Below, piece after piece: positions 1-6,521 of a stretch of DNA of 12,075 bases (the first letter of the stretch is position 1; each line of letters starts with the position of its first letter). Under the pieces are notes generated by a model. The model was not told the DNA's origin and searched no databases. It was given only the letters and a program-made list of their open reading frames with translations. A program made the translations under genes and the position numbers. The stretch is from an uncultured Propionibacteriaceae bacterium. GTDB lineage: Bacteria; Actinomycetota; Actinomycetes; Propionibacteriales; Propionibacteriaceae. The DNA lies in contig CAKZJI010000341.1 in NCBI GenBank assembly GCA_936941515.1, positions 1 to 12,075 of the forward strand, given 5' to 3'.

Positions 1-120
1 ATACTGGCGAAGAGACCGAGGGTTCGTGAGCCTGCCAGCAGGTAGCTGGCCTTTGAGGTGGGTGTGAATGCCTGCGCACAGGTCGAGGACTTCACTGGCC
101 TCAAGGTTTTGTGCTAGCAT
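1..120 (-). CDS. Unrecognised protein, N-terminal 40 residues (runs off left edge)
   Basis: Reading leftward from an ATG at 120, the frame is open to the edge of the window. The peptide begins MLAQNLEASEVLDLC and continues with a His/Lys/Arg-containing stretch ending in LTNPRSLRQY. A short purine run (TTGGGA) lies just before the ATG and could serve as a weak ribosome binding site. There is no signal peptide or membrane segment in the visible part, and I do not recognise the family. The codons are ordinary and the sequence does not look like antisense noise, but 40 residues are too few to be sure it is a gene. A transposase or other mobile-element protein is possible given the decayed surroundings; nothing visible proves that. 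Confidence 0.4.
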   Translation of the reverse strand, partial: MLAQNLEASEVLDLCAGIHTHLKGQLPAGRLTNPRSLRQY

Positions 121-128
121 TCCCAAGT

Positions 129-189
129 GACGGCTTGTTCCTAAGATGGTTTCTTTTCACACCCTAATTGTCTCATGAGGCAAGCCGTC
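129..189. repeat. 9-bp perfect inverted repeat upstream of the left-edge gene
   Basis: GACGGCTTG at 129-137 is repeated as its exact reverse complement CAAGCCGTC at 181-189, with 43 bp between. It sits in the gap between the leftward gene starting at 120 and the rightward remnant starting at 277. It could be an operator pair or part of a mobile-element end, but arms this short also arise by chance. The rest of 121-276 shows no convincing gene or RNA. Confidence 0.25.
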
Positions 190-276
190 CTTTGCGTCTT
201 CCAGCGTGTGTCAACAAACCCCATGAGTAAGCCTCCTTGAGAGACCTGCAGGACTCCCTGGTAGATCCGACTAAGC

Positions 277-780
277 ATGGTTCCCGGGCCGCAGTGGGGT
301 CTGAATTATTCAACGATATTTCCCATCCTCGACGGGCAGGCGGAGTGGGAATACGCCCAGGAGGAAGCTAAGAAAGCAGCTGAACAGTTCCATTACCCGC
401 CGTCGTCGTTGGAAGAAGTGGCAGAGTTTCAGCGTCTGTTCGGTGATCAATGCTCCAATCCGTTTTTCGCGCAGGCGTTGGCGGAACAGGTGTCGCCAGA
501 GGAGATGACCCGTCTCCTCGCCGTCATTGAAGGCTTCAAAGGTGCAGATCAGGATGAGATGCTGGACGGTGTATGTCGGTCTTTGGGCATGGCAGTGGTG
601 TTGTCCACCGGCGGTATGAATGCCGACCCGTCCATGGCACAGATGCAGGAAGAATACGCACTGGTGCATGACGGCTTGACGACCGGCACCGGGGCCGCAT
701 CGACGACTTGGTTGCGACTCGTCTGGAGCAGTAGAAAACCGCAGGGAACAAACACCCTGAGACTTATTCACAGCTGCTGA
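277..780 (+). CDS. Hypothetical protein, probable remnant with 3' frameshift
   Basis: The frame encodes 167 residues. Residues about 43-130 (SLEEVAEFQRLFGD, NPFFAQALAEQVSPEEMTRLL, then an acidic helix-rich stretch) resemble the repeated 'unit with FF/A..L..LGPE..' segments of large actinobacterial proteins often found near type VII secretion genes; this is an impression from pattern, not a search. The start is poorly supported: there is no good ribosome binding site, and a TAG at 262-264 closes the frame upstream, so the 5' end may be missing. After about residue 133 the peptide becomes Thr/Ser/Trp-rich and unlike the rest. In the frame one base back, a charged tail (LDDRHRGRIDDLVATRLEQ) runs to TAG at 732-734, which suggests a one-base deletion near 673-677. 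I read it as a decaying gene; a short intact gene is the alternative. Confidence 0.45.
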   Translation: MVPGPQWGLNYSTIFPILDGQAEWEYAQEEAKKAAEQFHYPPSSLEEVAEFQRLFGDQCSNPFFAQALAEQVSPEEMTRLLAVIEGFKGADQDEMLDGVCRSLGMAVVLSTGGMNADPSMAQMQEEYALVHDGLTTGTGAASTTWLRLVWSSRKPQGTNTLRLIHSC

Positions 781-838
781 CAACCGGGCTAAGACAAGAG
801 GTTTCGCTATTTTTGGCGCCCCCTATGAATAAGCCTCA
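758..838. repeat. Imperfect 16-bp inverted repeat, with a third related copy at 221-236
   Basis: TGAGACTTATTCACAG (758-773) and the reverse complement of CTATGAATAAGCCTCA (823-838) agree at 14 of 16 positions. A related copy in the second orientation, CCATGAGTAAGCCTCC, lies at 221-236, so related copies flank the gene remnant at 277-780. This could be the footprint of a small mobile element or a stem-loop after the remnant. The left arm overlaps the end of the longer reading frame. The signal is weak and near what chance allows for a 12-kb window. Confidence 0.3.
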
Positions 839-874
839 AAAGTCACCGATGCCGCTCAAAACGAGCAATCAAGC

Positions 875-1531
875 TTAAATGATGATGAGATGATTTCTTA
901 TCCTGTCGTAGGTGTCCATGTCGATGTTGGCAAGATTTACCAAGTCATCGGGATGCAGAAACTTCCCCAGTTCTTTGCGTGTTTCCACGATCTTGTTGGC
1001 TTGTTCCTGACTCAGGCCAAGCTCATTTACAAAAACTGAGGCTGGGACGCTGTTGATATCGACCAGGCCTCCATCGTCGTATTGATGGGGAATATCGGGT
1101 CTGCCTATGCGAAGTTCGCGGGCCAACCGAGGATTCTGCTGTGCAAGGGCCAAGGACTCTTTTCGTCTCTGCGGCGCAGCCTGGGCTTGGGCCATGGCTG
1201 CTTCATTCCTGCTGAGAGGTTTGGGGTTGGGGGGCATCTCAAGTGTTGCTGCTCTGCCGCTCCAGTCAAGTTGCTGTGCCGTCATTATTGTGTAGACAGT
1301 CGAGGCGACGAGGTTTGCTAACAACACCAGAGCGCCGAGATCAGGTAGGAAACCTGCTTTTGCAGCTACCAGGGCGAAGGACAGGACCGTGGCGAAACCT
1401 GAGCCGGCGCACCAGGCCTACGCGCGCATGGTCCCCACTTTGAGTGCGATGGCAAAAGGGCCGACGACGGCCAGGAGTCCCATCGTTGGGACAGGGGTCA
1501 GCCAGAGCCAGGTTGGTGGTTTGGCGCGCAT
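875..1531 (-). pseudogene. Helix-hairpin-helix membrane protein interrupted by one in-frame amber codon
   Basis: Reading leftward from ATG at 1531, one frame of 219 codons runs to TAA at 875-877, broken only by TAG at 1418-1420 (codon 38). A GGGGAG motif lies ten bases before the ATG. Residues about 9-30, 44-60 and 62-84 are hydrophobic membrane segments; residues about 99-150 are a charged Ala/Arg/Gln linker with LARELRIGRPDIP and YDDGGLVDINSVP; residues about 154-218 form a double helix-hairpin-helix (NELGLSQEQANKIVETR, then FLHPDDLVNL and DTYDRIRNHL). This layout is a familiar actinobacterial family of HhH membrane proteins of unknown function, distantly like the ComEA HhH fold. The peptide fits the family on both sides of the amber codon (…KVGTMRA, stop, AWCAGSGFATVLSF…), so a single TAC/CAG-to-TAG change explains it. 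A GTG at 1327 could restart translation, giving 150 residues without the first membrane segments. Sequencing error or readthrough are alternatives. Confidence 0.75.
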
Positions 1532-1667
1532 CGTTGTTCATCTCCCCAGGTCATGGACCGCATCCAGCGGGCAGCCACATACTCTATCGGCTGATCTGCC
1601 GGACTGCTCGCCTGGGTGCGCTTTTGGGAGTGCCTCGCTCCTGACGTGGAATGGGGGACGGGTCGAG

Positions 1668-2192
1668 TCAGAACCTTCTGTTGCGCACCTCGGGGGAGAA
1701 CAGCAGGATGATAAGCCAGATTGTCAGGGCCAGGAAGACGAGTGAAATAACTATCGCCAGCGTGAATTCGGTGACGTAGAAGGGGTTGGATCTCACGTCG
1801 TAGTCGTTCAGAAGCGCAATGCTGCCGACAATCCTGGTCGGTGTGATGATCAGGTTGGCGATGCTGATGGTGATCAGCCGTGAGCGGCCCTTTCCCTTGA
1901 GGAAGTGCAGGCCTGTGATGAGAAGGGAGAGGGGGATGCACAGGTGGAGGGTGACGAGCAGAAGCTGGAATGGGCCTATCGCAGTGGAATCCAGGAAGAG
2001 TGTGGTCATGGATATGGAGAAATCCTTGAGGATCTCGGTGAACCGTGAGGATCCGATGATGATTGCCAGGATCGCCGCCGTGGTGGCCTTGGTGTGACTT
2101 GATGTTTTGTCGGGGAAAGTGTAGATCGGATTACTGATGCCTGGAAGACCGGCTCCCTGAGGGGTCTGTGGGGGGAAGCCCTGGGTGCTCAC
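1668..2192 (-). CDS. Small integral membrane protein, four predicted helices
   Basis: The 174-residue product starts at GTG (2192), with AGAAAGG about seven bases upstream; the nearby ATG at 2197 is in a different frame. The first 35 residues are Pro/Gly/Thr-rich and probably cytoplasmic. Hydrophobic stretches follow at about 36-54, 74-98, 105-128 and 142-165, and the tail ends in a basic PEVRNRRF. I do not recognise the family; polytopic proteins with a Pro-rich leader are common in actinobacteria and mostly of unknown function. The gene has its own promoter inside the end of nfo, so it need not be transcribed with the upstream operon. The downstream HhH gene starts 137 bp further on and has its own ribosome binding site. 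Confidence 0.7.
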   Translation of the reverse strand: MSTQGFPPQTPQGAGLPGISNPIYTFPDKTSSHTKATTAAILAIIIGSSRFTEILKDFSISMTTLFLDSTAIGPFQLLLVTLHLCIPLSLLITGLHFLKGKGRSRLITISIANLIITPTRIVGSIALLNDYDVRSNPFYVTEFTLAIVISLVFLALTIWLIILLFSPEVRNRRF

Positions 2193-2218
2193 TCATATGC
2201 CTTTCTGGAGTTCATTCT

Positions 2219-2234
2219 GCCTCTTTACAGAGGC
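2219..2234 (-). other. Short hairpin in the predicted 5' leader of the membrane protein gene
   Basis: GCCTCT and AGAGGC form a perfect 6-bp stem around TTAC. It lies just after the expected transcription start of the minus-strand promoter and before the ribosome binding site. No T-tract follows on either strand, so it is not a convincing terminator. It could stabilise the mRNA leader or be an operator. Confidence 0.3.
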
Positions 2235-2245
2235 AAAACACTGAA

Positions 2246-2275
2246 ATTTTACCATTTGAGGGCTCTGGGTGTCAG
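2246..2275 (-). promoter_or_regulatory. Sigma-70-type promoter for the membrane protein gene
   Basis: On the minus strand, CTGACA (2275-2270) and TAAAAT (2251-2246) are separated by 18 bases; each differs from the vegetative consensus at only one or two positions. The -35 box overlaps the stop codon of nfo. Transcription would start near 2239, giving a leader of about 46 bases before the GTG at 2192. Confidence 0.5.
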
Positions 2276-3045
2276 GCTCCCAGCTGCTCGCGCAGCCAGG
2301 TGATCTCCTCGGCGTGATGCTCCGTCGGTGTTTCCAGCATCACCGGGGCGTCCGCCTCCCGCAGCAGTGCCAGCAGGGCCTCTGGATCAATCTGACCCTG
2401 GTTGAGGGGGGCGTGCCGGTCGCGACCGGAACCCGCTGCGTCGCGGGAGTTGTTGCAGTGGATCAGGTCGATGCGGCCCGTGATGTCCAGAAGGTCGGGA
2501 ACCACCGTCGCCAGCTCTAGCCCGGCCGCATGCGCGTGGCAGGTGTCCAGGCATAGGCCAATGCGCCCCAGGTTCTCGGCGCCATCGAGCTCGGCCCACA
2601 GCGCCCGGATGGACTCCAGGTGGCGCATCATCGCCTTCTTGCCGCCCGCGGTGTTCTCAATCAGCACTGGCACCTTCGGGTCCAGGCCGTCGACGCACTT
2701 GCGCCAGTTCGCGTAGCCGGCCTGTTGGTCCTCGTCGGCGGTGACGTGGCCCCCGTGGACGATCACGCCCCGCGCCCCGATCTGCTCGGCCGCGTCGATG
2801 GTCTGCTGCAGCAGCTTCCGCGACGGGATGCGGATCCGGTTGTTGGTCGAGGCGACATTGATGACATAGGCCGCGTGCACATACAACCCGATCCCTGCGT
2901 CATGAGCCTGGTCGCGCAGGCCTTCTGGCGCGATGGGCCGCTTCCAGGACTGCGCATCGCCGAGCATCACCTGGGCGATGTCGGCCCCGATGGCTGAAGC
3001 CTGGGACACTGCGGTCGCTGCGTTAACATGTGCGCCAATCACCAT
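2272..3045 (-). CDS. nfo: Deoxyribonuclease IV (AP endonuclease family 2)
   Basis: This enzyme nicks DNA 5' of abasic sites in base-excision repair, using three zinc ions in a TIM barrel. The 257-residue protein is slightly short for the family (about 280). All nine expected metal ligands are visible: H57 (LYVHAAY), H97 (IVHGGH), E130 (LIENTAGG), D167 and H170 (CLDTCHAHAAG), H196 (IHCNNS), D209 and H211 (GRDRHAPL) and E238 (MLETP). The HCNNS-RDAAGSGRDRH block is characteristic of endonuclease IV rather than of the xylose-isomerase-like sugar epimerases that share the fold. The gene begins 9 bp after the stop of the ROK regulator, with only a weak GGCTGAG before the ATG, so it is probably co-transcribed and translationally coupled to it. 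The partnership of a DNA-repair enzyme with a sugar regulator is odd and may be no more than shared transcription. Confidence 0.92.
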   Translation of the reverse strand: MVIGAHVNAATAVSQASAIGADIAQVMLGDAQSWKRPIAPEGLRDQAHDAGIGLYVHAAYVINVASTNNRIRIPSRKLLQQTIDAAEQIGARGVIVHGGHVTADEDQQAGYANWRKCVDGLDPKVPVLIENTAGGKKAMMRHLESIRALWAELDGAENLGRIGLCLDTCHAHAAGLELATVVPDLLDITGRIDLIHCNNSRDAAGSGRDRHAPLNQGQIDPEALLALLREADAPVMLETPTEHHAEEITWLREQLGA

Positions 3046-3054
3046 GAGCTCAGC

Positions 3055-4170
3055 CTACGGTGTGGGAGAGTGGGCGGCAGCTGTGGCCAGCAGAGCCATG
3101 CCGTGGAGACCGGCGTCGGATCCCAGGGAGGCTGCCTCGATCCGCAGGGACTCTGTCATCAGGGGATGGCAGCCGTCGTAGATCTGGGCTCGGACCGCGG
3201 AGATGAAATGCTGCGACGACGCCAGCCCTCCCGTCAGGAACACCGCGTCGGGGTTGAAGAAACTGATGACCGGGCTGAGGACCTCGCCCAGGTGCGAGCC
3301 CGCAGTCCGGATTGTCGTCGTCGCGAGGGGGTCGCCGTTTGCGGCCAGGCTCAGGGCGTCGGCAGTGGTGGCGACGGAGGCCCCCTGCTCATTCAGCCGC
3401 GTGACGACCCCCGCTCCGGAGGCGATGGTCTCAAGGCAGCCGAGCTTCCCGCAGGTGCAGGGCCGAGGTCCCGCCGCATCAACGCGGGTGTGTGTGACGT
3501 CCCCTGCCGCGAACGTTGCCCCCCGGTACAGCTGCCCGTCCACGATGATCCCCGACCCGATGGCGGTGCCCGCCTTGACTGTAATCGACTGTCCCTGGCT
3601 GCCCAGCTGGGCGCGATGCTCCCCGAGGGCCATTGCGTTCGCATCGTTCTCCACTACCACGGGGGCCTCGAAGAACTCTGCCGCCCACTGCTGCACTGGG
3701 AAACCAGCCCAGCCGGGCATCCGCGACGGCAGCCGCACCGATCCGTCCGGCTGCACCGGCCCCGGTAGTGCCAGGCCGACGCCGAGGGTGGGGCCGTCAG
3801 CTGGCAGGTCGCGCAGCATGCGGGCCAGGGCTGGCAGAACCGACTCCGGGCCGTCCGCGATGGAGAGCTCTGCTGAGGCTGTGTGGGTGACGTGCCCCAG
3901 TAGGTCAGCGACCCCCAGGCGGGCGTGGTTTCCGCCGAGATCCGAGATGAGCAGGTGTCCCGGCGGCTGGTTGAGGCGAAGCCGACGACGCGGCCGTCCG
4001 CCTCGTGAGGCGATCACCCCGTCCTCCATCACAACCCCTTCCTCGATCAGCTGTCCGATCCAGGCCGATGCGGTGGAGGGGGCGACTCCCAGCTGCCGCG
4101 CCAACTCCACCCTGGAGGTGACGGAGCCGTCGGCGAGCAGTTGCCGGATCGAGACATCAGGACGAGGCAT
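3055..4170 (-). CDS. ROK-family transcriptional repressor
   Basis: Residues about 8-46 are a winged helix-turn-helix (VTSRVELARQLGVAPSTASAWIGQLIEEGVV), followed by a basic wing (SRGGRPRRRLRLN). Residues about 72-365 are the ROK sugar-binding domain: a degenerate nucleotide loop (DLGGNHARLG, where kinases have DIGGTK), VENDANAMALGE with Asp176, and the zinc motif CTCGKLGCLE at 238-247. The usual GEIGH is AGDVTHT here. This architecture (NagC/Mlc/XylR type) binds an operator until a sugar or sugar phosphate releases it. The 371-residue length is normal. It is transcribed divergently from the transporter-fucosidase operon, and two palindromes lie between them, so it most likely represses both. 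Its inducer is inferred to be a sugar from the imported fucosylated substrate. No strong ribosome binding site precedes the ATG. Confidence 0.92.
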   Translation of the reverse strand: MPRPDVSIRQLLADGSVTSRVELARQLGVAPSTASAWIGQLIEEGVVMEDGVIASRGGRPRRRLRLNQPPGHLLISDLGGNHARLGVADLLGHVTHTASAELSIADGPESVLPALARMLRDLPADGPTLGVGLALPGPVQPDGSVRLPSRMPGWAGFPVQQWAAEFFEAPVVVENDANAMALGEHRAQLGSQGQSITVKAGTAIGSGIIVDGQLYRGATFAAGDVTHTRVDAAGPRPCTCGKLGCLETIASGAGVVTRLNEQGASVATTADALSLAANGDPLATTTIRTAGSHLGEVLSPVISFFNPDAVFLTGGLASSQHFISAVRAQIYDGCHPLMTESLRIEAASLGSDAGLHGMALLATAAAHSPTP

Positions 4171-4172
4171 AG

Positions 4173-4200
4173 ACTTACTTTAACCGATACGGAAGTAAGC
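4173..4200. promoter_or_regulatory. Candidate ROK operator next to the regulator start
   Basis: CTTACTT (4174-4180) and AAGTAAG (4193-4199) are a perfect 7-bp inverted repeat separated by 12 bases; a smaller palindrome, CCGATACGG, lies within the spacer. The site lies between the regulator's start codon and its likely -10 box, where a bound repressor would block transcription (autorepression). The half-site matches that of the palindrome at 4323-4346. Confidence 0.5.
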
Positions 4201-4201
4201 T

Positions 4202-4207
4202 GTATAT
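4202..4207 (-). promoter_or_regulatory. Likely -10 box for the regulator-nfo transcript
   Basis: TATACA on the minus strand matches the -10 consensus at five of six positions and stands 31 bases before the regulator start. No clear -35 box is visible about 17 bases upstream. The candidate operator at 4173-4200 lies immediately downstream. Confidence 0.35.
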
Positions 4208-4316
4208 GCGGGGTTCCCGCTGACGCGAGCGCTTTGATCACGGTTTTGCAACGGTATTGAGGCTGGCGCTTGCGACTCAGGAGGCAGCTGCCCTACTCTC
4301 AATTGCACCACAAAGG

Positions 4317-4322
4317 TATAAA
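4317..4322 (+). promoter_or_regulatory. Likely -10 box for the transporter-fucosidase operon
   Basis: TATAAA stands directly against the left end of the 24-bp palindrome, so initiation would fall inside the operator. The -35 region (about 4294-4299) is poor, which would fit an activated or tightly regulated promoter. The stretch 4208-4316 contains no gene and no other element I can support. Confidence 0.4.
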
Positions 4323-4346
4323 ACTTAGTTCGCAGGCGAATTAAGT
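4323..4346. promoter_or_regulatory. 24-bp palindrome, candidate ROK operator of the sugar operon
   Basis: The left half ACTTAGTTCGC and the reverse complement of the right half, ACTTAATTCGC, match at 10 of 11 positions around a central AG. It lies between the -10 box and the ribosome binding site (GAGGAGG, 4349-4355). The outer ACTTAnTT half-site is shared with the palindrome at 4173-4200, though the spacing is 8 instead of 12. ROK repressors of the XylR/NagC type bind AT-rich palindromes of this general size. Confidence 0.6.
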
Positions 4347-4359
4347 CAGAGGAGGAGCA

Positions 4360-5625
4360 ATGAAGTTCAACTTCCGCAAGGCCATTGCGGTGGCTGCCGT
4401 GGCCGCGCTGACCCTGACGGGCTGCGGCAGCAACAACGAGGCCAGCACCGGATCGGACGGACGCCAGAAGGTCGTCGTGGATATGTGGGCCGGTGGTGAC
4501 GAGGAGATCGCCGCCATCAAGAAGCAGATTGAGATCGCGTCCAAGGCCCTGCCCGACATTGACATCGAACTGCGGACATCCCCCTGGGGTGACTTCTTCA
4601 CCAAACTCACCACCAACATGGGAACCGGGAACATGGCCTGTGTCACCGGCATGAACTCCGGGAAGCTGGCTGACTACAAGGAGGGATTCGCCGAGCTCAC
4701 CGAGACGGACCTCGCCACTGCGGGCCTCAAGACCACCGACTTCGCCCCCCACGCCACCGAGATCCTGAGCGACAAGGGCACCATGTACGGCCTGCCCTTC
4801 GACGTTGCGACGATGCTGGTCTACAACAACGCCGACATGATCAGCGCCGCGGGTGCCCCCACGCCGAAGAACGGCTGGACCTTCGACGACTTCGAGGCCA
4901 CCGCCAAGGCCGCCACCAAGGACGGCAAGCAGGGCTTCGGCGTCGGCATGGGAGAGTTCCAGTGGCAGGCCCTGCCGATCTCCAAGGCCGGCAGGCAGCC
5001 CGTGGATGCGGACGGCAAGCTGGACATCGCCAATCCCTCCTTCGTGGAGGCCTCCACCTGGTATGCGGGCCTGGTCACCGAGAAGCAGGTGGCGCTGCCC
5101 GTCGCCTCCGCCTCCGATGCGGGCTGGGGTGAGCAGCAGTTCTCCAACGGCAACGCCGCGATGGCCGTCGACGGCACCTGGAATGCCGTCAGCTACCTGA
5201 AGAACGACGCGGGCTTCAACGTCGGCATGACGAACCTGCCCGCCCCTGCCGGCGGCACCTCGACTGGTCTGATCCTCGGATCCGGCTACGGCATCGCCAA
5301 GAGCTGCCAGAACAAGGAGGCGGCCCTCAAGGTGATGGGTGCCCTCCTTGGCAAGGAGGCCCAGGACCATGTCGCCAGCTCCGGGCGCTCCTACCCGGCC
5401 CGTGCCGAGTCCCAGCCGCTGTACTTCAACTCCATCGACGAGAAGTACCGGGCCACCGTCAAGGAGGCCTTCGACGCGGCCTTCGCCAACGTCGAGGGAC
5501 AGCACGTCTCCCCGAACTGGTCCAAGGTCAACTCCTACATCCAGCCTGAGCTGGTCAGCGTCTACACCGGCGCCAAGCCGATGAACGAGATGCTGAACAC
5601 GGCCCAGCAGCAGTTCCAGCAGTGA
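4360..5625 (+). CDS. Sugar ABC transporter substrate-binding lipoprotein
   Basis: This is the extracellular solute-binding protein (family 1, maltose-binding type) of the importer encoded with it. A basic start (MKFNFRK), a hydrophobic segment and the lipobox LTGC place the lipidated cysteine at residue 22; a Gly/Ser/Asn linker follows. The mature part has the features of sugar-binding proteins: VVVDMWAGGDEE near the N terminus, TPKNGWTFDDFEATAKAATK mid-protein, and MAVDGTWNAVSYLK followed by ILGSGYGIAKSCQNKEAALK. The 421-residue length is typical. A strong GAGGAGG precedes the ATG. Its stop codon overlaps the GTG start of the first permease. The neighbouring fucosidase suggests a fucose-containing oligosaccharide as ligand, but the ligand cannot be read from the sequence. 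Confidence 0.93.
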   Translation: MKFNFRKAIAVAAVAALTLTGCGSNNEASTGSDGRQKVVVDMWAGGDEEIAAIKKQIEIASKALPDIDIELRTSPWGDFFTKLTTNMGTGNMACVTGMNSGKLADYKEGFAELTETDLATAGLKTTDFAPHATEILSDKGTMYGLPFDVATMLVYNNADMISAAGAPTPKNGWTFDDFEATAKAATKDGKQGFGVGMGEFQWQALPISKAGRQPVDADGKLDIANPSFVEASTWYAGLVTEKQVALPVASASDAGWGEQQFSNGNAAMAVDGTWNAVSYLKNDAGFNVGMTNLPAPAGGTSTGLILGSGYGIAKSCQNKEAALKVMGALLGKEAQDHVASSGRSYPARAESQPLYFNSIDEKYRATVKEAFDAAFANVEGQHVSPNWSKVNSYIQPELVSVYTGAKPMNEMLNTAQQQFQQ

Positions 5626-6521
5626 CCAGCAAGCGACAAGGGGCCCTGCGCAGGGCCGAGGCTTGCCAGGCGCTGGGCTTTGTCAGCCCGGCCCTGGTGG
5701 GCCTCGGCCTGTTCACCCTCTTCCCCGTCGGCCTGTCCGTCGTGATGAGCCTGTTCAACTGGCCCACCTTTGGGGCGCGCACTTTCAACGGCATCGGGAA
5801 CTATCTGAAGCTGTTCACCGCCAGCCCCGACTTCTGGCCGGCGATGCGCAACACCTTCGTGTTCGCCATCATCTACGTGCCCATCAACATTGCGCTGTCC
5901 CTGGGGCTGGCGGTGACGCTCAACTCCCGCATCCGGGGACGTGGTGCGCTGCGGGTGCTGTTCTTCATCCCCGTCGTCACTCCGATGGTGGCGAACATCC
6001 TGGTGTGGAAGATGCTGCTGCAGCCGCAGGGCGCCCTCAACGGGCTCAGCCAGTCCTGGTTCGGGATCACCCTGCCCAACTTCCTGGCCGACCCCTTCTG
6101 GGCGATGACGATGGTTATCGCCATGTCGGTGTGGCAGGGGCTCGGTTACAACATGCTGATCTTCTCCGCAGTGCTGGAGCAGCTTCCGGAGAGCGTCCTT
6201 GAGGCCGCCCGCATCGATGGTGCGACGGGGGCCAGGCTGTTCTTCCGGGTGACGCTTCCCATGATCTCCCCGGCGCTGTTCTTCGCGACGGTGATGACGA
6301 TGATCGGATCGCTGCAGGTCTTCGCCCAGCCGCAGCTGCTGACCGGCGGCGGGCCGGGCAACGCCACGCAGCCCATCGTCCAGTTCATCTACAACAACGG
6401 CTTCAAATTCCAGGACCTCGGGCTGGCCGCCGCAGCCGCCTGGGTGCTGTTCGCCGTGATCATCATCCTGACCGCACTGCAGTTCAAGGCGCAGAAGAGG
6501 TGGGTGCACTATGAGCACTGA
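5622..6521 (+). CDS. Sugar ABC transporter permease, MalF/UgpA type
   Basis: This is one of the two membrane subunits of the importer. The 299 residues show six membrane segments at about 20-45, 77-100, 110-132, 160-184, 213-235 and 268-288. The cytoplasmic EAA loop that contacts the ATPase is clear at about 194-213 (EAARIDGATGARLFFRVTLP). The TGGGPGNAT segment before the last helix is typical of the MalF/UgpA side. GTG is the likely start because it overlaps the binding-protein stop (GTGA) and places a basic cytoplasmic leader before the first helix. There is no independent ribosome binding site, so translation is probably coupled. Confidence 0.93.
   Translation: MTSKRQGALRRAEACQALGFVSPALVGLGLFTLFPVGLSVVMSLFNWPTFGARTFNGIGNYLKLFTASPDFWPAMRNTFVFAIIYVPINIALSLGLAVTLNSRIRGRGALRVLFFIPVVTPMVANILVWKMLLQPQGALNGLSQSWFGITLPNFLADPFWAMTMVIAMSVWQGLGYNMLIFSAVLEQLPESVLEAARIDGATGARLFFRVTLPMISPALFFATVMTMIGSLQVFAQPQLLTGGGPGNATQPIVQFIYNNGFKFQDLGLAAAAAWVLFAVIIILTALQFKAQKRWVHYEH

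Noticed and set aside
669..678. TGACGGCTTG recurring at 128-137 and at 669-678, where the frameshift is suspected
   Set aside because: A shared 10-mer is expected many times by chance in 12 kb, and no longer match surrounds it.
2272..3045. Reading the TIM-barrel protein as a sugar isomerase or epimerase because of the sugar operon nearby
   Set aside because: The nine-ligand pattern and the HCNNS…GRDRH block are those of endonuclease IV; sugar epimerases of this fold lack them.
4180..5505. Long open frame on the minus strand opposite the solute-binding protein gene
   Set aside because: It is low-complexity Gly/Leu/Val-rich, antisense to a lipoprotein gene with a clear lipobox, and overlaps the divergent promoter.
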